Shown here: piece after piece, positions 1-8,045 of the stretch
Layout of the letters: every line of letters begins with the position of its first letter
Position numbering within the stretch: position 1 is the first letter of the stretch
NCBI GenBank assembly: GCA_017999195.1
Contig: JAGOBP010000096.1
Coordinates: 1-10,236, forward strand
Direction of reading: 5' to 3'
Length of the DNA stretch: 10,236 nt
Source of the DNA: Thermoflexales bacterium
GTDB lineage: Bacteria; Chloroflexota; Anaerolineae; Fen-1058
Notes under the pieces: generated by a model
What the model saw: the letters and a program-made list of their open reading frames with translations, nothing else
Database searches by the model: none
Told to the model about the DNA's origin: nothing
Made by a program: the position numbers and the translations under genes

Positions 1-3000
1 TATTTGCGCGCCATCATGGATAATTCGCCGTTTATGATGTGGCTGAAAGATGCCGAAGGCCGCTTCCTGGCCGTTAACGACGTGTTTGCGCACACCTGCG
101 GCCGGGCCAACGCCGATGAAGTGGTGGGCCGGACCGATCTGGATGTGTGGCCGCTTGAACTGGCCGAACGCTATCGGGCCGACGACCAAGCCGTGATGCA
201 AGCCAAGCGGCAGACGTCCGTGGAAGAACCGATCGTCGAACACGGCCAGACCCAGTGGTTCGAGACCGTCAAAACCCCCATTCTGGACGAGGCCGGACGC
301 GTACTGGGCACCACCGGTTTTGCGCGCGATATTACCGAACGCAAACAGACCGAAGAAAGCCTGCGCGAGTCCGAGGCGCTGTACCACACGCTGGTTGAAA
401 CGCTGCCCATGAACATCTTCCGTAAAGATGTCGACGGGCGCTTTACGTTTGGCAACAGCATGTACTGGCGAACGCAAAATATGCACCCTGAAGATGTCAT
501 GGGCAAGACCGACTTTGATATTCACCCGCTGGAACTGGCCCAAAAATACCGTGCCGATGATGAAGCCGTGCTGGCGTCTGGCCAGACGTTTGAAACCGTC
601 GAAGAACACCGGACGTTGACCGGCCCGGCAACCTACGTGCAGACCATCAAGACCCCGCTGCATGATGCGGACGGTCACGTCAGCGGCTTGCAGGGCATCT
701 TCTGGGACATCACCGCCCGCAAGCAAACCGAAGAGCAGCTGCGCGCCAGCGAAGCGCAAAATCGCGCTATTCTGGACGCCCTGCCCGACATGATGTTTCG
801 CATCGCGCGCGACGGCACTTACCTGGACTTCAAAGGCGCCTCCAGCAACGAACTGGTCGCCCCGCCCGAAATTTTTCTGGGCCATACCATTGCCGAGGTT
901 CTGTCGCCCGACCTGACAGAGTCGTTCATGTTGAATATCACACAGGCCTTGGACACGGGCCGCATCCAGGTCTTTGAATACCAGTTGCTCATCAACGGGC
1001 AGCCGCTGGACTTTGAAGCGCGCGTCGTGGCCAGCGGCCCGGACGAAGTGTTGACCATCGTCCGCAGCATTACCGAGCGCAAACTGGCCGAGCGCCAGAC
1101 CACCATTCAATATGAACTGGCCCTGAACCTGTCCACCGCCACATCGCTAGAGCAAGCCCTGCCGTTGTGTCTGCGCGCGGCCTTGCAGGCCGGTGAGATG
1201 GACGCGGGCGGCATCTACCTGCCTAAGCGCCGCACGGGCGATCTGCATTTGATGTGCGCCCAGGGTTTGTCGGCCGAGTTCGTGCAAGAGGTGACCCTTA
1301 TCGCCGCCGATTCCGATCGGGCGCGCCTGGTCCGGCAAGGTTGGCCCATTTATACCAACTACGATCAAGCCAACCTGGCCCAATCGCCCGTGCAACATCA
1401 AGAAGGCTTGCGCGGCTTAGCCATCATTCCGATCTTCCATCAAGGCCGTTTGGTGGCCTGCTTCAACCTGGCCTCACACACGCTGGCCGATGTGCCCTTG
1501 CACAACCGCAGCGCCATCAACACCATCGCCGCGCATGTGGGCAACGCCATCGCCCGCTTGCAGGCCGAAGACGGCCTGCGCGAAAGCGAAGCCGAGTTGC
1601 AGGCGTTGTTTGATTCCCTGCAAGATTTTCTGTTTGTGCTGGATGAAGAGGGCAACATGCTGCGCGTCAATCAGGCCGTGCTCAATCGGCTGGACTACCG
1701 CCCGACCGATCTGCTGGGCGAACACGTGCTCACGGTCCACCCGCCCGAGCGCCGCGACGAAGCCGCCCGCATCATCGGCGATATGCTGGCCGGCCTGACC
1801 GACATTTGCCCGGTGCCGCTGCTGACCAGCCACGGGCAGCAAATTCCCGTGGAAACCAAAGTCTGGCCGGGCCGCTGGGGCGAGCGCGCCGTGCTATTTG
1901 GCATCAGCCGCGATGTGACCGAACGCCAGCAAGCCGAGCGGGCCATTAAGCAACTGAACGAAGAACTAGAGCAGCGCGTCGTGGAACGCACCACGCAACT
2001 GGCCGACGCCAATCGCGAACTGGAACGCGAGATCATGGAACGCCGCCGCGCCGATGCCGCCCTGCACTATCGGCTGGACCTGGAAAAACTGATCTCCACC
2101 ATTTCCACCAACTTCATCAACCTGGCGCTGCCCGAGATCGATCGGGGCATCGATCGGGCCTTGCAGGCCATCGGCTCGTTCGCGCAAGTCGATCGCAGTT
2201 ACATCTTCCAATTCAACGCCGATAATTTGTCGATGGATAATACGCACGAATGGTGCGCCGACGGCGTCGAGCCGCAAATCGCCAATCTGCAAGCGCTGCC
2301 CGCCGACACCTTGCCGTGGTGGATGGAACAGTTGCGGCGGTTTGAAACCATTCACATTCCGTGGGTAGCCGACTTGCCGCCGGAAGCCTCGACTGAAAAA
2401 GAAATTCTGGAGATGCAGGGCATTCAATCGGTGATTGTGGTGCCGCTCATTTACGGCGGATCATTGGTCGGTTTCCTGGGCTTTGATTCGGTGCAGCAGG
2501 CCAAGCACTGGGCCGAAGAAGACATTCGCTTGCTGCAAATCGTCGGCGAGTCCATCACCAATACGCTGGCGCGGCAGCGCAGCGAGCGCGCCCTGCAACA
2601 AGAACGCGCCCTGCTGGCGCAGCGCGTGACCGAGCGCACCGCCGAATTAAGCGCGGTCAATGCCGAACTGGCCCGCGCGGCCCGCCTGAAAGACGAATTT
2701 CTGGCAAATATGAGCCATGAGTTGCGAACCCCGTTAAACGCGATTTTGAGCCTGTCGGAAACGCTGGAAGATGCTGTCTACGGTCCGGTGAACGACAAGC
2801 AAGTTAAGGCACTGCGCAACATCGAAGAAAGCGGCCGGCATCTGCTGGTGCTCATCAACGATGTGTTGGATCTATCCAAAATTGGAGCGGGCAAAGTGGA
2901 ACTCAATATCGAACCCGTATTGGTGGATGATGTCTGCCAGGCCGCGCTGCGGCTGATCAAAGAGACCGCCCACAAGAAGCGGCTGCAAGTCTCCACCATG

Positions 3001-4242
3001 ATCGATAGTAATGTGACCGTCGTCAACGCCGATATGCGCCGCTTGAAGCAAGTGCTGGTCAACCTCCTCAGCAACGCCGTCAAGTTCACGCCGGACGGCG
3101 GCCAGATCGGCCTGGAGGTGCAGGGTGACCTGGCCCAGGAAGCCGTGCGCTTCACCGTCTGGGATACCGGCATCGGCATCGCCCCGGAGAATTTGCCGCT
3201 GCTCTTCAAATCATTCGTGCAGATCGACAGCCGCTTGTCCCGCCAGTACGAAGGCACCGGGTTGGGCTTGACGCTGGTCGCCCGGCTGGTTGAAATGCAC
3301 GGCGGCAGCGTGGCCGTTGACAGCCGCCTGGGGCTGGGCAGCCGCTTTAGTGTGATGCTGCCCTGGCAGCCGAATAATGACTTTGGCGAAGTGCAAGACC
3401 TCGAACCCGCCAACCACCCGATGACCCTGCAGCGCGTCCTGGTCATTGAAGATACGGGCATCATCGCACAGCAATTGGGGCGTTATCTGCACGAGTTGAA
3501 CGTCACCACGATTGTCGTGGATCAGGCCGAGAATGCACTGGCTAAAGTGTTGGAAGTGCAGCCGGATCTGATCCTGCTCGATATTTTGCTGCCGGGCGCT
3601 TCGGGCTGGGATGTGCTGGCGGAATTCAAGGCCGACGCGCGCTCCCGCGAGATACCGGTGATCATCGTCTCAGTGATCGACGATCGGTCCAAAGGCCTGG
3701 CGCTGGGGGCGTTCGATTATCTGGTCAAGCCCATCTCACGCCAGCAATTGCAGCAGGCACTGGGCCGCGTGGCCGCGTATCGCCGGGAGTTGGGGCGCGG
3801 TGCCACGCCGCGTGGCGTGCCCGTAAACAGCCCGGATCAACCCGCCGTCACGCCGCCGTCTGCGCCCCTGGTGTTGATTGCCGATGACAATGAAACCAAT
3901 CTGCAATCGCTGGTCGATTATCTGACGGCCGCCGAGTTTCGTGTCACAGTGGCCCGCAACGGCGTCGAGGCGATCAAGCGGGCGCAGGAAGATTTGCCCG
4001 ATGCAATCGTGATGGACATTCAAATGCCCACAATGGACGGCCTGGAAGCGATCGGTCATATCCGCGCCGACCCGACGCTGGCGCAAGTGCCCATCATCGC
4101 CCTGACCGCGCTCGCCATGCAAGGCGATCGGGAGCGGTGTCTGGCGGCTGGCGCAAACGATTACTTAAGCAAGCCGGTCCGTTTGAAGCAACTGGTCAAG
4201 ACCATCGAGACTCAGCTAGAACAGGCCGCCGCCAGGGGATAG
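1..4242 (+). CDS. Multi-sensor hybrid histidine kinase, 5' end outside window
   Basis: Sensor kinase that would autophosphorylate on histidine and pass phosphate to its own receivers. The frame is open at base 1 and the visible protein begins inside a PAS domain, so the true start lies upstream; the TTG at 4 is not a credible start. Counting residues from that TTG: PAS ~1-115, PAS ~122-241, PAS ~250-362, GAF ~370-522, PAS ~530-645, coiled coil ~645-695, GAF ~700-860, short coiled coil, then HisKA with H-box MSHELRTPL (H905), N-box around N1020-N1025, G1 DTGIG (D1054), G2 GTGLGL (from G1084). Two receivers follow: REC1 (D1150, phospho-site D1193, K1242) and REC2 (D1294/D1295, phospho-site D1338, K1390). 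No transmembrane segment is seen in the visible part, so it may be cytosolic, though the missing N-terminus could change that. There is no Hpt domain, so any onward relay needs a separate partner. The two receiver-kinase genes downstream are candidate partners. Architecture is certain; the signal sensed is unknown. Confidence 0.95.
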   Translation, partial: YLRAIMDNSPFMMWLKDAEGRFLAVNDVFAHTCGRANADEVVGRTDLDVWPLELAERYRADDQAVMQAKRQTSVEEPIVEHGQTQWFETVKTPILDEAGRVLGTTGFARDITERKQTEESLRESEALYHTLVETLPMNIFRKDVDGRFTFGNSMYWRTQNMHPEDVMGKTDFDIHPLELAQKYRADDEAVLASGQTFETVEEHRTLTGPATYVQTIKTPLHDADGHVSGLQGIFWDITARKQTEEQLRASEAQNRAILDALPDMMFRIARDGTYLDFKGASSNELVAPPEIFLGHTIAEVLSPDLTESFMLNITQALDTGRIQVFEYQLLINGQPLDFEARVVASGPDEVLTIVRSITERKLAERQTTIQYELALNLSTATSLEQALPLCLRAALQAGEMDAGGIYLPKRRTGDLHLMCAQGLSAEFVQEVTLIAADSDRARLVRQGWPIYTNYDQANLAQSPVQHQEGLRGLAIIPIFHQGRLVACFNLASHTLADVPLHNRSAINTIAAHVGNAIARLQAEDGLRESEAELQALFDSLQDFLFVLDEEGNMLRVNQAVLNRLDYRPTDLLGEHVLTVHPPERRDEAARIIGDMLAGLTDICPVPLLTSHGQQIPVETKVWPGRWGERAVLFGISRDVTERQQAERAIKQLNEELEQRVVERTTQLADANRELEREIMERRRADAALHYRLDLEKLISTISTNFINLALPEIDRGIDRALQAIGSFAQVDRSYIFQFNADNLSMDNTHEWCADGVEPQIANLQALPADTLPWWMEQLRRFETIHIPWVADLPPEASTEKEILEMQGIQSVIVVPLIYGGSLVGFLGFDSVQQAKHWAEEDIRLLQIVGESITNTLARQRSERALQQERALLAQRVTERTAELSAVNAELARAARLKDEFLANMSHELRTPLNAILSLSETLEDAVYGPVNDKQVKALRNIEESGRHLLVLINDVLDLSKIGAGKVELNIEPVLVDDVCQAALRLIKETAHKKRLQVSTMIDSNVTVVNADMRRLKQVLVNLLSNAVKFTPDGGQIGLEVQGDLAQEAVRFTVWDTGIGIAPENLPLLFKSFVQIDSRLSRQYEGTGLGLTLVARLVEMHGGSVAVDSRLGLGSRFSVMLPWQPNNDFGEVQDLEPANHPMTLQRVLVIEDTGIIAQQLGRYLHELNVTTIVVDQAENALAKVLEVQPDLILLDILLPGASGWDVLAEFKADARSREIPVIIVSVIDDRSKGLALGAFDYLVKPISRQQLQQALGRVAAYRRELGRGATPRGVPVNSPDQPAVTPPSAPLVLIADDNETNLQSLVDYLTAAEFRVTVARNGVEAIKRAQEDLPDAIVMDIQMPTMDGLEAIGHIRADPTLAQVPIIALTALAMQGDRERCLAAGANDYLSKPVRLKQLVKTIETQLEQAAARG

Positions 4243-4294
4243 CGCAGAATAGGCTGGACGGCACTTAGAAAAGACGGTTCTTCCGACTTGAACG

Positions 4295-4365
4295 AGATTG
4301 TCGCAACGTAGGGCGCGTTTCCATACGCGCCGCACGTGGCGGCTAAGAAAGCCGCCCTACAATCT
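4295..4365. repeat. Cloverleaf-like palindromic repeat (REP/MITE-like)
   Basis: Outer arms AGATTGT (4295-4301) and ACAATCT (4359-4365) are exact inverse complements, as are GTAGGGCG (4308-4315) and CGCCCTAC (4353-4360); an extra ~8 bases on the left side form a bulge. Inside are two hairpins: GGCGCGT/ACGCGCC (4312-4318 and 4325-4331, 6-nt loop) and GGCGGCT/AGCCGCC (4338-4344 and 4350-4356, 5-nt loop). It lies wholly between two genes and encodes nothing plausible. It resembles short non-autonomous palindromic repeats scattered in bacterial intergenic DNA. It could also attenuate or stabilise a gene 1-gene 2 transcript; there is no U-tract typical of an intrinsic terminator. Confidence 0.8.
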
Positions 4366-4414
4366 CCGGCTAAACCCGGAACAGCCGAAACGACGCGACC
4401 GCGAGAGACAGCGC

Positions 4415-5893
4415 ATGACGACGAATTCCGGCACAATCTTGATCGTTGATGATACGCCGCTGGGACGCACCGCGCTAGAGGGCCTGCTGCTGGATCAGGG
4501 CTACGACCTGCTGATGGCGGAAAACGGGCCACAGGCGTTGCGCATGGCGTGGGACCACAACCCGGACATCATTTTGCTGGATGTGATGATGCCGGGCATG
4601 GACGGTTATGAGGTGTGCGAACGCTTGCGCGCCAATGCGCGCACGGCCCAAATCCCCATCCTGTTAATCACGGCGCTGGACGATCGGCCATCGCGGCTGC
4701 GCGGCATCGAGAGCGGCGCGGACGACTTTATCTCCAAGCCGTTCGATCGCGTTGAACTGCGCGCGCGGGTGCGCACCATCCTGCAACTCAATCGCTATCG
4801 GCGGCTGCTGGCCGAACGCGCCCAGTTTGAATGGGTGGTCGCGCAGGCGCACGACGGTTACGTGATCGTCGACGCGCACGATCGGATTTTGTACGCGAAC
4901 GATCGGGCGCGGTTATACCTTGATCTCTCGATCGAGCGCAGCACCCCGCCGGGCAGCGCCTTCTTTCTGGCGGCGGCGCATCACTATCGACCGGAACCGG
5001 CGGAAGCCTGGGCCGATTGGCCCGCAACCGGCGAGGCGATCAAGCATACGCGGTATCTGGTGCGCCCCGAAACGTCCACCGCGCAGACCAGCTGGCTGGA
5101 AGTGAAGGTGTTTGATCAACCTTCCGGGCTGGACGGCCAGCGGCTGATCAGCCTGCGCGATGTGACTCAGCAAATCGCCAATCGACGCAGCGAGCGCAGT
5201 TTCCAGGCGGCCATTTCGCACAAGCTGCGCACGCCCTTATTCAGCCTGACCCTGCCGCTGAATCTGCTTCTGGATGAGTCGCAGCCCATCGCCCCGGCGC
5301 AGGTCGCTTCGATTGCGCGCAATGCCTTAAACGCGGCCCGGCGCTTGCGCGAGGAAGTTGAAGATGTGTTGAAGTTTGCCTATGCCCCGGTCTTGACCGA
5401 GACCGACGAGCCGGCCCGGTGGGGGTGTCTGCCGCCGCTGGTGGCGCGGGTCAGTGCCGAACTGGGCCTGACCGCCGTCACAGTGGATGTGGCCGCCGAG
5501 GTTCACGACCTGACGCTGGGCCTGTCTGAAAACGCGCTGGAATGGGTCTTGCGCGAACTGCTGGAAAACACCCAGAAGTTTCACCCCAACCAGGCCCCGC
5601 AGGTTGAGGTCACCGTCACCGCCGCCGACGCCCAGGCTGTCACGTTACGCGTCATGGATGACGGTTTGACCCTGTCACCCGATCAATTAACCCGCGCGTG
5701 GGAGCCTTATTTTCAAGGCGAAAAATACTTTACCGGCGAAATGTCCGGCATGGGGTTGGGCCTGCCGCTGGTGGCCTCGCTGGTCTGGGAAGCCAACGGC
5801 GTCTGCCGGTTGTACAATCGCGCCGAAGGGCCGGGCGTAGTGGTGCAGATTACGCTGCCGGTGGTCGACTGGCTTCCCAACTATTCACGCTAA
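4415..5893 (+). CDS. Response regulator-histidine kinase (REC-PAS-HisKA-HATPase), paralog A
   Basis: A 492-residue protein. Residues ~7-122 form a receiver with phospho-acceptor D56 in LLDVMMPGMDG and K108 in ISKPF. A PAS-like domain follows at ~130-255 (DGYVIVDAHDRILYAND), then a HisKA-like segment with H269 in AISHKLRTPL and an HATPase domain to the end: N-box ELLENTQKF, degenerate G1 DDGLT (D415, G417, T419), F-box-like WEPYFQ, G2 GMGLGL (445-450). The acidic residue that normally follows the phospho-histidine is lysine here, and the second glycine of G1 is threonine, so kinase activity is uncertain. A longer frame begins with TTG at 4298, but that extension runs through the palindromic repeat and looks noncoding; ATG 4415 places the receiver at the N-terminus exactly as in the downstream paralog. 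Only a weak Shine-Dalgarno (GAGAGA, 4403-4408) is present. It probably takes phosphate from the upstream hybrid kinase; this is inference. Confidence 0.9.
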   Translation: MTTNSGTILIVDDTPLGRTALEGLLLDQGYDLLMAENGPQALRMAWDHNPDIILLDVMMPGMDGYEVCERLRANARTAQIPILLITALDDRPSRLRGIESGADDFISKPFDRVELRARVRTILQLNRYRRLLAERAQFEWVVAQAHDGYVIVDAHDRILYANDRARLYLDLSIERSTPPGSAFFLAAAHHYRPEPAEAWADWPATGEAIKHTRYLVRPETSTAQTSWLEVKVFDQPSGLDGQRLISLRDVTQQIANRRSERSFQAAISHKLRTPLFSLTLPLNLLLDESQPIAPAQVASIARNALNAARRLREEVEDVLKFAYAPVLTETDEPARWGCLPPLVARVSAELGLTAVTVDVAAEVHDLTLGLSENALEWVLRELLENTQKFHPNQAPQVEVTVTAADAQAVTLRVMDDGLTLSPDQLTRAWEPYFQGEKYFTGEMSGMGLGLPLVASLVWEANGVCRLYNRAEGPGVVVQITLPVVDWLPNYSR

Positions 5894-5991
5894 CGGGCAG
5901 CCATTGCCCCATAGGTTCGCACTGGACACTGGCACCTGCGGCCCGGCAAAAATGCGCGGGCATAAGGTCGGCGCGCCGTTCGCCATATGCA

Positions 5992-5996
5992 AGGGA
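5992..5996 (+). promoter_or_regulatory. Shine-Dalgarno of receiver-kinase paralog B
   Basis: AGGGA followed by G at 5997's left edge gives an AGGGAG-like core 8 nt before ATG 6005. It supports ATG 6005 over the in-frame ATG at 5987, which lies just upstream of this site and would add six residues. The rest of the 5894-6004 spacer shows no convincing promoter or terminator, consistent with cotranscription with paralog A. Confidence 0.6.
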
Positions 5997-6004
5997 GTAC
6001 AACT

Positions 6005-7456
6005 ATGATCAATACCGGCACACTCCTGATCGTCGATGACACTCCGGTTGGCCGCGATGCGCTGGCCGGACTGTTGTTCGATCAGGGCTATGACGTGCAT
6101 CAGGCTGAAACCGGCCCGCAAGCGCTTGACCTGGCCCGCGACATCAATCCCGACGTGATTTTGCTGGATGTGATGATGCCGGGCATGGACGGCTTTGAGG
6201 TCTGCCAGCGTTTACGCGCCGATCCGCGCACGGCCCAAATTCCGGTCTTGTTGATCACGGCCCTGGATGATCGGGATTCGCGCTTGCGCGGTATCGAGGT
6301 CGGCGCGGATGATTTTATCTCCAAGCCCTACGACCGCTTGGAACTGCGCGCCCGGGTACGCACCATCACGCAACTCAATCGCTCCCGGCGCTTGCTGCTG
6401 GAACAAGCCCAGTTCGAATGGGTGGTGACGCACGCGCAAGACGGTTACCTGATCGTGGATCATCACGATCGAATTTTGTACGCCAACGAACAGGCGCGGC
6501 GGCAGTTGGACCTGTCGATCGAGCGCAGCACGCCGCCGGGCAGTGTCACGTTCTTGTCGGCCGCGCGGCAATATCGACCAGAGCCGATTGCGCACTGGGC
6601 CAATTGGCCGTTGACCACAGAGCCCCAACATCCGCGCTATCTGGTGCGGTCCGAAACCCCCGGTCGATCTGCGGTCTGGCTGGAAGTGAAGGTGTTCGAT
6701 CAGGCCGTTAGTCTGGACGGGCGGCGCATTATCCGATTGTGCGATGTGACCCGGCAAATTGCCCAGTGGCGCAGTGCCCACACGTTTCATCACGCCATTT
6801 CGCCCCGGCATCACACGCCGCTGTTTAACTTGCTGGGGCCGTTGAGTGTGCTGGCACACGAGTTGCACCAATTGCCCCCGGCCATTCTGGCCGTGGCCCC
6901 GCCGGAAGATCAAACCAATCTGGAGCAGCTGCGCATCAACATTGATGCCGCGCTCAAGATCGTCAACTCATTGTCCATGGCCCATAGCGTCGAAGGGGTA
7001 ACCTGGCGGTTGTTGCCCGCCCTGGTCAGGCAGTTGAGCGAGGCGTTGCATTTTGCGTCGATCACGGTCAGCCTGGCCGATGAGGTTGGCGACCTGCCGA
7101 TTGCCATTTCTGATACCGCGCTTGAATGGGTGCTGGGCGAATTGTTTGAGAACGCGCGCAAGTTCCATCCCACGCACAACCCGCACCTCACGGTGACCGT
7201 AACCCGCCCCGAGCCGAATGCCGTCACAGTCCAGGTCATGGATGACGGTCTGACGCTCTCGCCCGAACAATTGGCACAGGCGTGGGAGCCATATTTTCAA
7301 GGCGGCGACCCCGCGACTGGCGAAGCTGGCGGCATGGGGCTGGGCTTGTCGCTGGTGGCCTCGCTGGTGTGGGAGGCCAACGGCACGTGTCAACTAGTCA
7401 ATCGCGCCGATGGGCCGGGCGTGGTGGTGCAGATCACGCTGCCGGTGGTGGATTGA
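6005..7456 (+). CDS. Response regulator with degenerate kinase core (REC-PAS-pseudo-HisKA-HATPase), paralog B
   Basis: A 483-residue tandem paralog of the preceding gene, near-identical in long stretches (DVMMPGMDG, SIERSTPPGS, WLEVKVFDQ, LVWEANG). The receiver at ~6-120 keeps phospho-acceptor D55 and K107. A PAS-like domain follows at ~129-253 (DGYLIVDHHDRILYANE). Where paralog A has SHKLRTPLF, this protein has SPRHHTPLF: proline 267 occupies the phospho-histidine position, while two histidines (269, 270) appear two and three residues later. The HATPase part retains N-box ELFENARKF, the same degenerate G1 DDGLT (D413, G415, T417) and an intact G2 GMGLGL (443-448). Canonical autophosphorylation is therefore unlikely. 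It could act as a receiver-gated pseudokinase, a dimerisation partner of paralog A, or an ATP-binding output. The open frame, conserved receiver and HATPase core, and good ribosome site argue against a pseudogene. Start chosen from the Shine-Dalgarno 8 nt upstream. Confidence 0.9.
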   Translation: MINTGTLLIVDDTPVGRDALAGLLFDQGYDVHQAETGPQALDLARDINPDVILLDVMMPGMDGFEVCQRLRADPRTAQIPVLLITALDDRDSRLRGIEVGADDFISKPYDRLELRARVRTITQLNRSRRLLLEQAQFEWVVTHAQDGYLIVDHHDRILYANEQARRQLDLSIERSTPPGSVTFLSAARQYRPEPIAHWANWPLTTEPQHPRYLVRSETPGRSAVWLEVKVFDQAVSLDGRRIIRLCDVTRQIAQWRSAHTFHHAISPRHHTPLFNLLGPLSVLAHELHQLPPAILAVAPPEDQTNLEQLRINIDAALKIVNSLSMAHSVEGVTWRLLPALVRQLSEALHFASITVSLADEVGDLPIAISDTALEWVLGELFENARKFHPTHNPHLTVTVTRPEPNAVTVQVMDDGLTLSPEQLAQAWEPYFQGGDPATGEAGGMGLGLSLVASLVWEANGTCQLVNRADGPGVVVQITLPVVD

Positions 7457-7496
7457 ATGGGGCACAGAGCCGCACGCTGACAGCCCGACTGCACGA

Positions 7497-7520
7497 GAGC
7501 CGCTAATCGATTAGCGGCTC
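7497..7520. terminator. Perfect 24-bp palindrome, putative bidirectional terminator
   Basis: The half-site GAGCCGCTAATC is followed immediately by its exact reverse complement. In RNA this gives a 10-bp stem with a UCGA tetraloop on either strand. It lies 40 bp after the stop of paralog B and overlaps the last codons and stop (7503-7505) of the convergent membrane-protein gene, the position expected for a shared terminator. No U-tract follows on either side, so it is not a textbook intrinsic terminator. A dyad protein-binding site is the alternative. Confidence 0.55.
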
Positions 7521-8012
7521 AATCGCCTCAAAAATGCCGTAAACCGTGCCACCGATCACAAGACTGCAAACGCCGTAGACCGCCACATCTTTGAGTGCAA
7601 GGCGCTTAGGTTGTCGGTCGTCCTCAAACAGCGCAACTACCACGCGATAAGCCACGATTGCCGCGACTGCGTACATCACGCTGAAGACAAGCAATGCAGC
7701 TAGCGAAAGTCGAAGCGGCCAAGCCAACAGCAGTGCGCTTGTCACCCCAACAGCGCCCCACTCAACTCCGGTGCGTGAACGATAGTCTGTAATACTCATC
7801 AACCACGCCACGACAACACCAACAATTGGCGATCCAATGCCGCCACCAACCATCGCAATGACCAGCAATATGGCTCGGCTATCGCCACTTACGACTCCCA
7901 GCAGTAGCGCTGCAACTATGCCGCTAACAACGCCAAAAATCAGGCCCGCGAGTGCGCCAGCTACGCCGCGTGTGAGCATGATCAGAAACAGCCGAATGAT
8001 CTTATTAGCCAT
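7503..8012 (-). CDS. Small glycine-rich integral membrane protein of unknown function
   Basis: I do not recognise the family. From ATG 8012 the protein has 169 residues and begins MANKIIRLF, a short positively charged N-terminus leading into hydrophobic segments at ~17-41, 46-72, 86-99, 101-127 and 142-161, suggesting four or five membrane helices rich in Gly, Ala and Val. Two charged loops stand out: DYRSRTGVEW (~76-85) and EDDRQPKR (~130-137). There is no signal peptidase or lipobox motif. An in-frame GTG at 8024 would add four residues; ATG is preferred because GTGAG lies 7 nt before it, although that is a weak ribosome site. It follows fabF on the same strand with 21 bp (GTG) or 33 bp (ATG) between, so cotranscription is likely. 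Its GC is about 55-57% in lines I counted against about 67% in fabF, and it has no CGATCG motif, which hints at separate origin. Nothing links it to fatty-acid synthesis except position. Confidence 0.75.
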   Translation of the reverse strand: MANKIIRLFLIMLTRGVAGALAGLIFGVVSGIVAALLLGVVSGDSRAILLVIAMVGGGIGSPIVGVVVAWLMSITDYRSRTGVEWGAVGVTSALLLAWPLRLSLAALLVFSVMYAVAAIVAYRVVVALFEDDRQPKRLALKDVAVYGVCSLVIGGTVYGIFEAIEPLID

Positions 8013-8045
8013 GCCTTGACTCACGTATGCAATTTGCCATATTAC

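Noticed and set aside
2778..3464. 228-codon minus-strand open frame
   Set aside because: Antisense to the HisKA/HATPase core of gene 1, with Ser/Arg-rich composition typical of a shadow frame.
4298..4414. N-terminal extension of paralog A from a TTG at 4298
   Set aside because: It reads through the palindromic repeat, gives an Arg-rich low-complexity leader, and the paralog starts directly at the receiver.
6212..6913. 233-codon minus-strand open frame
   Set aside because: Antisense to the receiver-PAS part of paralog B; no recognisable domain.
6005..7456. Paralog B as a pseudogene
   Set aside because: The frame is intact for 483 codons, with conserved receiver residues, N-box, G2 box and a good ribosome site; only the H-box is changed.
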